A stretch of 33,692 nt of DNA from a virus: positions 1 through 33,692 of the IMG/VR virus record IMGVR_UViG_3300005253_000156, one strand, 5' to 3'. The notes beneath the pieces are model-generated. The model was not told the DNA's origin and ran no database searches. It saw only the letters and a program-made list of their open reading frames with translations. The translations under genes and the position numbers were made by a program. This document shows positions 1-5,859 of this stretch, one piece after another. Positions within the stretch are counted from its first letter, which is position 1. Every line of letters starts with the position of its first letter.

Positions 1-94
1 GTTCGCTATTTTGGATTGTCACCATCTCAGGGCAACCAAGCCCAGGCATATGATGTTCCTTGTTGCAATAAGGGCACTTCCCTTCGGGTATCAT
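1..94 (-). CDS. Zinc-ribbon-like small protein, 3' end cut by window edge
   Basis: An ATG at 94 overlaps the stop of the upstream gene in a TGATG arrangement and the frame stays open to the window edge. The 31 visible residues start MIPEGKCPYCNKEHH and continue to a further Cys in LGCPEM, so a CxxC knuckle, His residues and a third Cys are visible. This resembles the many small zinc-ribbon proteins in this phage, but the fold cannot be confirmed from a fragment. The start is well supported by the coupled overlap. Function unknown. Confidence 0.55.
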   Translation of the reverse strand, partial: MIPEGKCPYCNKEHHMPGLGCPEMVTIQNSE

Positions 95-315
95 CACTCT
101 GCGTCCTCCAGGGCGGCTTGGTCATCAACTTTAATCCCACAAAGAGTTGTCACCATCGAGTAACTGTCCACCCGCTCTGACCATTTCTGCCGTATCCAGC
201 GCACGGTGTTCTCCAACGCTTCTTCTGATGGAAACGCCTCTTGCTCCGAGCCAGCGTAATCATCTGGCGGGGTTGATATGATGGCAATTATAAGCTCAAC
301 CGTCTTTGTACTCAT
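94..315 (-). CDS. Hypothetical 73-aa acidic protein
   Basis: A short acidic protein with no motif I recognise. It starts MSTKTVELIIAI and has a central predicted helix around residues 26-50 with Trp and Arg residues. The start has a GGAGGAG Shine-Dalgarno a few bases upstream. Its last codons (QAALEDAE) come from an 18-base stretch that recurs at 321-338, just in front of its own start codon, so the 3' end of this gene and the 3' end of the gene before it share sequence. Function unknown; real-gene status rests on operon spacing and the ribosome binding site. Confidence 0.6.
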   Translation of the reverse strand: MSTKTVELIIAIISTPPDDYAGSEQEAFPSEEALENTVRWIRQKWSERVDSYSMVTTLCGIKVDDQAALEDAE

Positions 316-344
316 CGCTCTCCTCCAGGGCGGCTTGGGCTTCG

Positions 345-815
345 CTACCCTTGCGGCCTATCACCCTTGACTCTCGGAGGTTTTGGGGGGCCAGGCGGTG
401 AAGGTGCCCCCTTCGCCGCTTCCCTTATCTTTGGCCTTTCAAGTGCGGTGAAGGCCTGATTTTTTATGTTAGTGATGCGCTCCCGGTACTCCGCGATTTC
501 CGCTTCCTTTTCTTCCAACGCCTCCTGCAACCGCTCGACCTCGGCCTCCAATGCTTCAATTTCGGGTAGGCTTCGAGCCTCCAAAAAACATCCGAAACAA
601 TGAAGGCCCTCGGCATCCTTCTTTATGCCTGCGACCCAGGCTTCCACATTATGATGCTTCTCGCAGGGATTACCCCAATAGCCCTTCTTGTACTCGCCTA
701 GCTCGGCCTCCGCCGCCCCAAGGTCGTGGATGAGGTCGGCTAGGTGGGTGCGATAGGGGTTTATCCACCCCGCAATCATCGCAATATCTTCTGCCGTCAG
801 CTTGCGCTCGGTCAT
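345..815 (-). CDS. Coiled-coil protein with Cys/His cluster, probable C-terminal frameshift
   Basis: A 156-residue protein starting MTERKLTAEDIAMIAGW. Residues about 48-80 contain C..H....C..C spacing (CEKHHN, then HCFGCF), a plausible zinc site. Residues about 82-118 form a Glu-rich heptad stretch, probably a coiled coil. The last 20 or so residues are Pro-rich and look unnatural (SPPGPPKPPR). Reading one frame over across the G/C runs near 407-411 or 385-390 gives a more protein-like tail (HLHRLAPQNLRES, then EAQAALEESDEYKDG) ending at 296, overlapping the next start. This suggests a one-base indel, natural or from assembly. Start codon overlaps the stop of the 50-aa gene upstream. Function unknown. 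Confidence 0.6.
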   Translation of the reverse strand: MTERKLTAEDIAMIAGWINPYRTHLADLIHDLGAAEAELGEYKKGYWGNPCEKHHNVEAWVAGIKKDAEGLHCFGCFLEARSLPEIEALEAEVERLQEALEEKEAEIAEYRERITNIKNQAFTALERPKIREAAKGAPSPPGPPKPPRVKGDRPQG

Positions 816-964
816 GGGCGGGGCTCCTTTTTCTTAGGCCATCTAACTCTTACCTCGTCCATGAGCACTCCTCCACAACATGAAGGAGGAGAGTCTCCCT
901 GCCTAACCATATGACCTGAGTGTATAAAACAACGAGGGCATTGGTGTGTGACGGTTGGGCGCAT
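812..964 (-). CDS. 50-aa zinc-ribbon-like protein
   Basis: A small frame of 50 codons between two better-marked genes. It starts in a TGATG overlap with the gene ending at 964 and its own TGA overlaps the ATG at 815, so it is translationally coupled at both ends. The protein contains CPRCFIHSGH and a later SCCGG, giving two Cys pairs typical of a zinc ribbon, and ends in a basic tail (WPKKKEPRP). The coupling and Cys pairs make it likely real. Function unknown; a nucleic-acid-binding or protein-binding zinc knuckle is a guess. Confidence 0.55.
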   Translation of the reverse strand: MRPTVTHQCPRCFIHSGHMVRQGDSPPSCCGGVLMDEVRVRWPKKKEPRP

Positions 965-1281
965 CACTCCTCCTCCTCCTTCACCGCCGCGATGAGTGCG
1001 CGGGCTTTGACACGAAAATCGTATGCTTCTTCGTAATCAGCCTCGACCATCTCCGCGATGTCTGCGGCTTCTTTAATCATCTCCATCGCCACGTCGCGGT
1101 CGCGCAGGAGGCGGCGTGCCGTATCGTTTGAGCAACCGGGAATCTCCATGTTGCCCACCCCAATATCCACAAATTCATCGAGGACCGCCTCAATGGAAGC
1201 TGCCTCCTTGTCGGTGACGGGCCTGTGTTCGCCCGCCGCTTCATCTCTCTCTCGTACGTGGTCGGTCAAGTCTCTAGTCAT
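964..1281 (-). CDS. Hypothetical 105-aa acidic helical protein
   Basis: The protein is highly acidic (rich in Asp/Glu, ending EEEE) and predicted mostly helical. I recognise no family. Its ATG overlaps the stop of the membrane-protein gene upstream (ATGA), and its stop overlaps the 50-aa zinc-ribbon gene. Acidic small proteins of early phage operons often act as inhibitors or DNA mimics, but nothing in this sequence shows that here. Confidence 0.55.
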   Translation of the reverse strand: MTRDLTDHVRERDEAAGEHRPVTDKEAASIEAVLDEFVDIGVGNMEIPGCSNDTARRLLRDRDVAMEMIKEAADIAEMVEADYEEAYDFRVKARALIAAVKEEEE

Positions 1282-1475
1282 GGTTCCCGCCTCTCCATTT
1301 TATGCCTTATCAGGCACAGGGCAATCAAGAGAAGGGCGAAAAAACCTGCCCACTCTTGAGGCCACGTCTGCCACTCGTCTAAGGCCCCTCGACTATAAAA
1401 CAACCATTGGAAGAAAAGCATTATCCCGTTCACCAGCAGAAAAACGGAGCAGAGAGCGATGGCTTTGTTCATCAT
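1278..1475 (-). CDS. Small two-helix membrane protein
   Basis: 65 residues with two hydrophobic segments, about 5-25 (ALCSVFLLVNGIMLFFQWLF) and 42-56 (GFFALLLIALCLI), separated by a Trp-rich linker and followed by a basic tail. GGAG precedes the ATGATG start. The gene sits in the early-type operon beside another small membrane gene. It could be an inner-membrane protein altering host physiology, such as superinfection exclusion. That role is inference only. Confidence 0.5.
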   Translation of the reverse strand: MMNKAIALCSVFLLVNGIMLFFQWLFYSRGALDEWQTWPQEWAGFFALLLIALCLIRHKMERREP

Positions 1476-1486
1476 TCCGGATTCTC

Positions 1487-1660
1487 CTAAAAGCTAACCC
1501 TGTGCCCTGTCTCGACTTTCTTTAGGCGCACAACCAGCTCGTTAAGAATATCGTTTTGAACTGAAACGGTCTTGAGTAAATAAAATTGGTCGTGGAAAAG
1601 CCAGAGGATAGATATAAGGACAAAAAGCCACGCCGCCCGAGTAAATATGGTTTTTAGCAT
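1487..1660 (-). CDS. 57-aa single-span membrane protein
   Basis: I place the start at ATG 1660, where it overlaps the RuvC-like gene stop (ATGA), rather than at the longer upstream alternative which would run 46 nt into that gene. The protein has one hydrophobic helix (about residues 9-22, AAWLFVLISILWLF) and a short amphipathic C-terminal part with heptad-like Leu/Val spacing. No family recognised. The stop is followed directly by the ribosome binding site of the next membrane gene. Confidence 0.5.
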   Translation of the reverse strand: MLKTIFTRAAWLFVLISILWLFHDQFYLLKTVSVQNDILNELVVRLKKVETGHRVSF

Positions 1661-2118
1661 CACGCCTTCGCCCCTATCTTTTCGAGGCCGTACTTCATCA
1701 GCCAATAGGCGTCGGCCTCGTCATGGCTAAGTGGTGAACACTTCCGGTCTTGGAGATAGGCTTCCATCATCTCTTCCTTCGAGGCGTTACCTCTGCCCGT
1801 GGCAAATTTCTTTACCGTTGAGTCTGCGGCTGTATCCACCGCAACGTCACGCTCCCAACAGAAGCGCAAGAGGAAGGCCCTGAAGCCCCCGAAGATTACC
1901 GAGGCGGCTGCGCCTGGTGCATGGATATGATAGAACAACGCGAATTCCCAAGGATGAGTAAGGTCATATAATTCGTCGAGCCATGCATCGAAAGCATCGA
2001 ACAGGGCCCCATGAGGTTCAATCCCCTTAAAGCTGTGTTCTCCCGTCTGGACGATCTCGTCTTTTGCGTGCGCCCACCCGGTCATGGCCTTTCCGAGGTC
2101 GAACGCAATTAGGTTCAT
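1660..2118 (-). CDS. RuvC-like Holliday junction resolvase
   Basis: Probably resolves branched DNA during phage recombination and packaging. The 152-residue protein has the RNase H-fold first strand with its Asp (MNLIAFDLGKAMTGWA, D7), a late VKKFATGRGNASKEEMM segment (102-118) and a terminal DEADAYW (133-139); the last two match the phage RuvC family well. The usual second catalytic acid after the middle strand is not obvious: the strand reads EFALFYHIH, with Glu only at its start. The ATG at 2118 overlaps the upstream stop (TGATG) and is preferred over an in-frame ATG 39 nt earlier. It lies in one operon with the annealing protein and nuclease. Confidence 0.75.
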   Translation of the reverse strand: MNLIAFDLGKAMTGWAHAKDEIVQTGEHSFKGIEPHGALFDAFDAWLDELYDLTHPWEFALFYHIHAPGAAASVIFGGFRAFLLRFCWERDVAVDTAADSTVKKFATGRGNASKEEMMEAYLQDRKCSPLSHDEADAYWLMKYGLEKIGAKA

Positions 2119-2300
2119 CACATCCACGCCACGATAGAGCCGTAGCCAATTCCGCACTTAGCACAGGTAGATTCACCACCCGACCCGTCCTCGAAGTAAT
2201 GCGGCCCACCGCTCCAATCATGCTCCCCCTCTTTACATTTAGGAGGGCCACAAAACCTAATATCGACATCAGGATTACTTTCTTTTTTGCGCTCGGTCAT
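2118..2300 (-). CDS. 60-aa zinc-ribbon protein
   Basis: Contains CGPPKCKEGEHDW followed about 15 residues later by CAKCG, an arrangement common in small phage zinc-ribbon proteins. The N-terminus is MTERKKES, echoing other N-termini here (MTERKLT, MTDRNRE). AAGGAG lies upstream of the ATG. It sits directly before the RuvC-like gene with overlapping stop and start. Likely a metal-binding accessory protein; molecular role unknown. Confidence 0.6.
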   Translation of the reverse strand: MTERKKESNPDVDIRFCGPPKCKEGEHDWSGGPHYFEDGSGGESTCAKCGIGYGSIVAWM

Positions 2301-2315
2301 GGGGTCGGCTCCTTC

Positions 2316-2501
2316 TTAGGCATATCGGTTTGGGGCATGACTCCCCTTCGCCATCTTTGGTTCGTCTCGTCTAACTTCAAATTGGTTATGCTTGCACCTT
2401 GGACATTCCCAAGCCGCACTTGGCGAAGCCCAAGCGTTCTTACAGCGTAAGCATTTATAAAGGAATAGGGTCATTGTGAATATATTCTTGTTCTTATCCA
2501 T
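2316..2501 (-). CDS. 61-aa zinc-ribbon protein
   Basis: Two CxxC knuckles (YKCLRCKNAW and WECPRCKHNQ) about 17 residues apart define a rubredoxin-type or C4 zinc ribbon. The basic tail RRDEPKMAKGSH follows. I choose ATG 2501 because GGGGGAG lies just upstream; a longer frame to 2567 would overlap the preceding gene by about 50 nt. Role unknown; such ribbons often bind nucleic acid or RNA polymerase. Confidence 0.6.
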   Translation of the reverse strand: MDKNKNIFTMTLFLYKCLRCKNAWASPSAAWECPRCKHNQFEVRRDEPKMAKGSHAPNRYA

Positions 2502-2517
2502 CACTCCCCCATTAGGC

Positions 2518-2730
2518 TCATCCCGCCACCAAATCAAATCGGCCACGATGCCAGCCAGAGCCCTCATCGCCTTCTAGCTCTATGTCGTCGTTCTCATAAA
2601 AGCCGATAATTGTGTAAATTTTGTTGGGCTGCAATACTCCAATAGAGCCCGCAGTCTCCATGCACTCAATTTTATCCCCGACCTTCCAAGATGGCTCAGT
2701 TCTTGGAACTTCGCAATTCTCACAACTCAT
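2518..2730 (-). CDS. Hypothetical 70-aa protein, probable small beta-barrel
   Basis: Starts MSCENCEVPRTEPSW and continues with alternating hydrophobic strands (KVGDKIECM, IGVLQPNKIYTIIGFY, DDIELEGD), suggesting a small SH3-like barrel; the VGDKIECM and NKIYTIIGFYE segments resemble small phage proteins of unknown function. An excellent Shine-Dalgarno (GGAGGAGGGGG) just before ATG 2730 decides the start over the longer frame to 2796, which would translate through the hairpin at 2755-2779. Confidence 0.55.
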   Translation of the reverse strand: MSCENCEVPRTEPSWKVGDKIECMETAGSIGVLQPNKIYTIIGFYENDDIELEGDEGSGWHRGRFDLVAG

Positions 2731-2754
2731 AACGCCCCCTCCTCCGCCGGGGAA

Positions 2755-2779
2755 GGGCCGGGACTGGATCCCGACCCTC
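2755..2779 (-). other. RNA hairpin in leader of the 70-aa gene
   Basis: On the transcribed (minus) strand this forms a 10-bp stem (AGGGUCGGGA / UCCCGGCCCU, one G-U wobble) with a 5-nt loop UCCAG. On the plus strand the wobble would be an A-C mismatch. No U-tract follows, so it is not an intrinsic terminator. It sits about 25 nt upstream of ATG 2730 in an 88-nt gap and may act in mRNA stability or translation control. Confidence 0.45.
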
Positions 2780-2818
2780 GACCACTCCAAGAACACAAGC
2801 CTCGACTCGGAGCCCCGG

Positions 2819-3604
2819 CTATAGCAAATTCTTTTGGCCTGCGTCCGCTGTGGACTTCAACTCGTCCATCATCCTGGCCCGAACCGCGTTGAACTCGGCC
2901 TTGTCTTTCCCTTTCAGCCCGTTCCAGATGTCAACGCTCTCGTTGATAATGGCCGACAGATCGGCGACGGTCTCGGCAGACTCCATCTTAAACATCAGGG
3001 CCTCTAGGCCCCCGTTGCTCGGCGCCTCTTTTTTCTCAGCGGCTTTCGGGGCCTCCTTGGGCTTTGCCGCCGAGCCCGTTCCGCTTCTGTGCCGCTCGAT
3101 CCATTGCTTGAGAAGGGTCTGCGGCAGGAGTTGGCGGATGGCGTTCCTTTGGGCCTTACTGATGGCCTTCTGCTCGGCGAATTCGTCGTCCAGGAACTTG
3201 CCGCTTCTGAGGCTCATGCGACGTTGCTGCTTGGAGTGGCCGATCCTCACCGAGCCGGTCTTGATGTCCTTGGCTTCGATTGTGACGGCGACGTGGGTTT
3301 TCGTGAGCTTCATTATCATTTTTTCGATGGGACACACTATGCCACCGTACTCCCGCGACGCCTCTTGGATGCCCATCCACGAAAGGCCCGTCACCTTGCG
3401 CCCGCCCGACTCGAACTCGTAGACGAACTCCTCGATGTAGCGACCCTCTAGGGCCTCTACGATTTGCGCTTCGTCGCGCCTCTCCATGACGAGATACATC
3501 TCAGCGTCATGTGCCGGGGCTTGCTTGTCGTTTTCCTCGGGTGCCGGCGCGACTATCTCTGGCGTTTCAACCCCGGCCATCGGACCTTCTTTTTCCTTGC
3601 TCAT
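2819..3604 (-). CDS. Putative single-strand DNA annealing / recombination protein
   Basis: A 261-residue protein. A disordered acidic N-terminus (1-35) precedes a compact domain of about 40-170 (MERRDEAQIVEAL, then SWMGIQEASREYGG, then TIEAKDIKTGSVRIGHSK) that ends in the helix AISKAQRNAIRQLLP (147-161). Conserved AQRNAIR-type helices of this kind occur in phage proteins linked to recombination. A Lys/Ala/Pro linker and a helical C-terminal part follow. Because it lies two genes downstream of a PD-(D/E)XK nuclease, I infer an annealing partner in an exonuclease-annealase pair. I cannot place it in the RecT, Erf or Rad52-like groups from sequence alone. ATG 3604 overlaps the upstream stop. Confidence 0.5.
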   Translation of the reverse strand: MSKEKEGPMAGVETPEIVAPAPEENDKQAPAHDAEMYLVMERRDEAQIVEALEGRYIEEFVYEFESGGRKVTGLSWMGIQEASREYGGIVCPIEKMIMKLTKTHVAVTIEAKDIKTGSVRIGHSKQQRRMSLRSGKFLDDEFAEQKAISKAQRNAIRQLLPQTLLKQWIERHRSGTGSAAKPKEAPKAAEKKEAPSNGGLEALMFKMESAETVADLSAIINESVDIWNGLKGKDKAEFNAVRARMMDELKSTADAGQKNLL

Positions 3605-3822
3605 GACTCCTCCTCCTCCTTCTTTATTACTTCTAGGCCATCGTCAACGGCTTCCATCGCTCTTGACAGGTCCTCCTTTGCCTTGCTGAGAGAATATTTG
3701 GTCACAACCAAGCCGTTCCTTTCTGGATACATAATCCGAATGAGCAACCCGTCGAAAGCGTTTTTAGTGTGATGTATGGCATCGTGCAGACAATCATTGG
3801 CCTTGAGATGGCGCTCGCTCAT
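3601..3822 (-). CDS. Hypothetical 73-aa helical protein
   Basis: Starts MSERHLKANDCLHDA at ATG 3822, which overlaps the nuclease stop (ATGA); the longer in-frame start at 3873 would overlap that gene by 55 nt. The protein is helical with a charged C-terminus (VIKKEEEES). It is placed between the nuclease and the annealing protein with overlaps on both sides, so co-translation is likely. No recognised domain. Confidence 0.55.
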   Translation of the reverse strand: MSERHLKANDCLHDAIHHTKNAFDGLLIRIMYPERNGLVVTKYSLSKAKEDLSRAMEAVDDGLEVIKKEEEES

Positions 3823-4634
3823 TCCTTCACCCTCCCCCCAAAATCTTTTTCGCACTCGGCGAAGTATCCGCAATACTTTCGAGAACAGAGAGTGCTCTGC
3901 CTATTTGGGACAAAATGCTCAAGCTCGATCTGTCGAGCCGTGAGCGCAATCATGTTCTTGAAATAAGTGTAGTCACTCTCGGTGAAGCTAACCGGAACAG
4001 GCACGACCTTGGCCGTCTTGGTTTTCACACAGTAATCCACCACGCCGCCCTTGGTCGGCTCTCCCGTCCTGGCCGCCGTTGCCATAGCGTATGCGGTCAT
4101 TTGAACGAAGTGATGCGGCTGTGGCTGTGGGTTGCCAGATTTGACACCTGGGGGGCTTTTGCCCACCACCTTGGTGTCCCTGATTATGTTACCCGTTTGC
4201 TCAACGTCGGGCACGATGAGTAAGTCATAGTCGAAATTGGGGATTTCCAGCCGCACCTTTTGTTGGGTGGCGACGGGCTGGACGGTGGGAGCAATCTCAT
4301 CTTGATACACTTTAATTACCCTCACGCCGTCGTCCTTTACATCCCCGACCTTTTCATCCTTGCCCCATTGAGTTTCACCCTTGCGGGCCTCGAAGTCGGT
4401 AGAGAACGCGTCCAGGACATCGTCCGTCGGCAGATCGGCAGCAGACTCGATCTTCTGCTCGTAGTTGTGGGTGATCCCCGTGTCCACGGCAGAGCCTAAG
4501 CTCATGGCCCCGCTCGGCGGCACTACGAGTCCGCAGACATAGCGGTAATACCATTGGGCAGAGCACCGTTGCATCATCAGGATTTGAGACGGCGACAGAT
4601 GGGGTCTCTTCTCGTTCGTTTCCAGCGCAACCAC
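3819..4634 (-). CDS. PD-(D/E)XK exonuclease with Cys cluster (RecB/Cas4-like)
   Basis: A 271-residue nuclease of the RecB/Cas4/AddB-like superfamily. Seen: N-terminal LSPSQILMMQRCSAQWYYRY (13-32) with C24, the GSAVDTGIT motif (48-55), PD at 142-143, the catalytic D-T-K at 153-155, a QMTAY motif (178-182), and a terminal Cys set C250, C255, C261. C24 plus the three terminal Cys match the 4Fe-4S arrangement known in this family. GTG 4634 is preferred because GGAGGA lies six bases upstream; a TTG two codons earlier would abut it. Probably degrades DNA ends to single strands for the downstream annealing protein. Confidence 0.8.
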   Translation of the reverse strand: MVALETNEKRPHLSPSQILMMQRCSAQWYYRYVCGLVVPPSGAMSLGSAVDTGITHNYEQKIESAADLPTDDVLDAFSTDFEARKGETQWGKDEKVGDVKDDGVRVIKVYQDEIAPTVQPVATQQKVRLEIPNFDYDLLIVPDVEQTGNIIRDTKVVGKSPPGVKSGNPQPQPHHFVQMTAYAMATAARTGEPTKGGVVDYCVKTKTAKVVPVPVSFTESDYTYFKNMIALTARQIELEHFVPNRQSTLCSRKYCGYFAECEKDFGGRVKE

Positions 4635-4715
4635 TTGCAATCCTCCTCGTAGGTGGGAGCGGGCAGGATTGGCCGATCAGATGGCCGCTAGGGCACCCGC
4701 CCCCGCACAAAGGGC

Positions 4716-5198
4716 CTAGCTATCCTCCCCTCCCAACTTAACTTTCCATTGGCCCACCTCGTCAATCACCAAGGGCTTCTCGGGGCAGACCAACCGCTTC
4801 CTCATCTTTACCCTTTCGGGCAGGGCTTCTTGCGCGGGGAGGAGCTCAGGAACCTCGACCATCTGGCAAGCCTCCAAGAAGCCGCCCTCAATCTCGATCC
4901 TTACACCGTTAAGATTGCCGACCATCCTCATAGCATCATTTTCCCATTCGTATTGATGGGACTCGAAGGCTATACCAAGCACTTTGGCAAGGTGTCGAGT
5001 GACGGCCTCTAGTTCCTTTTGATGGCCCGCTGCCATGTAAAGGTCAACTCTGCCGGATTCAAGCCGATGCCAGACGGCGCCTAGATGTTCTTGGTTCGGG
5101 TAGGCCCACAGGGACCTTTCCATCTTAACCCTTGCGTCAAGCACATCTATTACCTTGTTTATCTCCTTGCTGAAAAATTCCTCATCTCGAAACTTCAC
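4716..5198 (-). CDS. Hypothetical 160-aa protein
   Basis: Begins at a GTG (5198) with GGAGGAT nine bases upstream. The protein has an alpha/beta look, with two parts resembling each other in hydrophobic pattern, and contains YMAAGHQKELEAV and EIEGGFLEACQMV. No catalytic motif recognised. It overlaps the end of the 65-aa gene by 17 nt and shares with it a 21-bp translation-start sequence. Together with the HTH gene it belongs to the first part of the early-type operon. Function unknown. Confidence 0.6.
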   Translation of the reverse strand: MKFRDEEFFSKEINKVIDVLDARVKMERSLWAYPNQEHLGAVWHRLESGRVDLYMAAGHQKELEAVTRHLAKVLGIAFESHQYEWENDAMRMVGNLNGVRIEIEGGFLEACQMVEVPELLPAQEALPERVKMRKRLVCPEKPLVIDEVGQWKVKLGGEDS

Positions 5199-5379
5199 GG
5201 GTCAATCCTCCTCCTCCTTTCGCGGCCAACTCACGATCCACATATCCCTCGTAGCACTTATAAAGGTACTTTTCTTTCTCGTCGGGGAATTGCTCAACAA
5301 AGTCCTCATACAGCTTTGATATGTCCTCCGAGTCGAAAGCCCTAGAGAACATCCGCGCCCTCAACCAAGACAGCTTCAC
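5182..5379 (-). CDS. Hypothetical 65-aa protein
   Basis: Starts with GTG at 5379 (KLSWLRARMFSRAF follows), using the duplicated 21-bp start sequence. Mostly helical, with aromatic residues in the middle (KYLYKCYEGYVD) and a Gly-rich tail that is simply the ribosome binding site of the next gene read as codons. Starts four bases after the stop of the 33-aa membrane peptide. Function unknown. Confidence 0.5.
   Translation of the reverse strand: MKLSWLRARMFSRAFDSEDISKLYEDFVEQFPDEKEKYLYKCYEGYVDRELAAKGGGGLTREVSR
5193..5213 (-). repeat. Copy 1 of a 21-bp translation-start repeat
   Basis: This stretch carries the Shine-Dalgarno, the GTG codon at 5198 and the first following codon of the 160-aa gene. 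It is identical over 21 bases to 5374-5394, which starts the 65-aa gene. Identity includes the spacer (ATTGACCC), so it is more than shared ribosome-binding bases. Confidence 0.8.
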
Positions 5380-5394
5380 GGGTCAATCCTCCTC
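5374..5394 (-). repeat. Copy 2 of a 21-bp translation-start repeat
   Basis: Identical to 5193-5213. Here it spans the end of the 33-aa peptide gene (GAG GAG GAT TGA) and the GTG start of the 65-aa gene, so the same bases serve as coding sequence, stop and ribosome binding site. Confidence 0.8.
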
Positions 5395-5484
5395 AAAAAG
5401 AAGCACTAACACCCCACCCACAATCAAAAGAACAACGATGACCAGCACGACGGTTAGAATGTCAGCCGAGCTAACAGTTATCAT
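5383..5484 (-). CDS. 33-aa single-span membrane peptide
   Basis: ATG 5484 follows the TAG of the HTH gene with no gap, and CGGAG lies 6-10 bases upstream. The peptide is one long hydrophobic helix (ILTVVLVIVVLLIVGGVLVLL, given here from residue 9) between a short N-terminus and the acidic end FEED. Its perfect fit between two genes and its clean transmembrane character argue it is real. Possible roles include a membrane regulator or small toxin; nothing visible decides. Confidence 0.55.
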   Translation of the reverse strand: MITVSSADILTVVLVIVVLLIVGGVLVLLFEED

Positions 5485-5697
5485 CTATTTCTCCGAAGGC
5501 ACGACTTTTTGCTCTTCAACAAACCGGTCCAGATCGGAGGGGTAATATAAGATTCTACCACCCCATTTGACGTAGTTGGGCCCCTTGCCCTTGGACCGCC
5601 ACCTGTTCATGGTATCGACAGAAATCTTCCACCCCTTGGCTTCAAGGTAGGCGGCAGCGGATTTTACTCTGAGGGGATTTTCGCTCTGATTGGCCAC
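5485..5697 (-). CDS. Small MerR/excisionase-type HTH DNA-binding protein
   Basis: A 70-residue winged-helix protein of the helix-turn-helix 17 / excisionase type. VKSAAAYLEAKGWKISVDTM (11-30) forms the first helices, NRWRSKGKGP (31-40) the recognition turn, and YVKWGGRILYYPSDLDRFVEEQ the wing and final helix. It starts with GTG 5697 behind an ideal AAGGAGG and a strong sigma70-like promoter. As first gene of the early-type operon it probably regulates its own promoter or the neighbouring late terminator region, or acts as a directionality factor. No integrase gene is in the window to support the last. Confidence 0.8.
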   Translation of the reverse strand: MANQSENPLRVKSAAAYLEAKGWKISVDTMNRWRSKGKGPNYVKWGGRILYYPSDLDRFVEEQKVVPSEK

Positions 5698-5714
5698 GTT
5701 TCCTCCTTGTTACT

Positions 5715-5743
5715 AATGTAGCTTTTTTGGCTCGGCTTGTCAA
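5715..5743 (-). promoter_or_regulatory. Sigma70-type promoter for the HTH-led operon
   Basis: On the minus strand TTGACA (5738-5743) and TACATT (5715-5720) are separated by exactly 17 bases containing an A-tract. The predicted start near 5708 gives a very short leader whose first bases are the AAGGAGG ribosome binding site of the HTH gene. Confidence 0.75.
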
Positions 5744-5756
5744 GTCCCGATTGGAC

Positions 5757-5795
5757 AAAAAGAAAGGGCCAGCTAGGATGCGCTCTAGCTGGCCC
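5757..5795 (-). terminator. Intrinsic terminator at the end of the late region
   Basis: A perfect 11-bp stem (GGGCCAGCTAG at 5766-5776 pairing with 5785-5795) with an 8-nt loop is followed on the minus strand by TTTCTTTTTG. It lies 60 nt past the stop of the last late-region gene and separates it from the HTH promoter. Confidence 0.9.
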
Positions 5796-5824
5796 ACGCC
5801 CGAAGAAAAGATGCTCTCACGATT
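5757..5824 (-). ncRNA. Possible ~68-nt RNA between promoter and terminator
   Basis: The promoter at 5831-5859 predicts a start near 5824, and the terminator hairpin ends about 67 nt later with no gene between. The product would be a small RNA, or a leader read through only under antitermination. An 11-codon GTG frame (from about 5813) ends with TAG inside the hairpin's first arm but lacks a ribosome binding site. Inferred from signals only. Confidence 0.35.
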
Positions 5825-5830
5825 AGCTTA

Positions 5831-5859
5831 AATATAGCAACCCTGGGCCTCGCGGTCAA
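5831..5859 (-). promoter_or_regulatory. Sigma70-type promoter upstream of the terminator
   Basis: TTGACC (5854-5859) and TATATT (5831-5836) are 17 bases apart on the minus strand. The -35 hexamer overlaps the TGA stop of the 79-codon gene. It points into the terminator at 5757-5795. Confidence 0.6.

Noticed and set aside
543-2900. tRNA genes
   Set aside because: No cloverleaf with a T-arm GGTTCGANTCC pattern was found in this or other gaps; no tRNA is claimed anywhere in the window.
3156-3380. 74-codon minus-strand frame inside the annealing-protein gene
   Set aside because: Arg/His-rich shadow lacking a ribosome binding site.
4375-4710. 111-codon minus-strand frame with Cys/Gly-rich start
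   Set aside because: Overlaps the nuclease gene in another frame; CGGGCP start is a read of the GC-rich gap and no ribosome binding site fits.
5193-5394. Possible CRISPR-like or iteron array
   Set aside because: Only two copies, 181 bp apart, each centred on a gene start; no further copies or spacing pattern.
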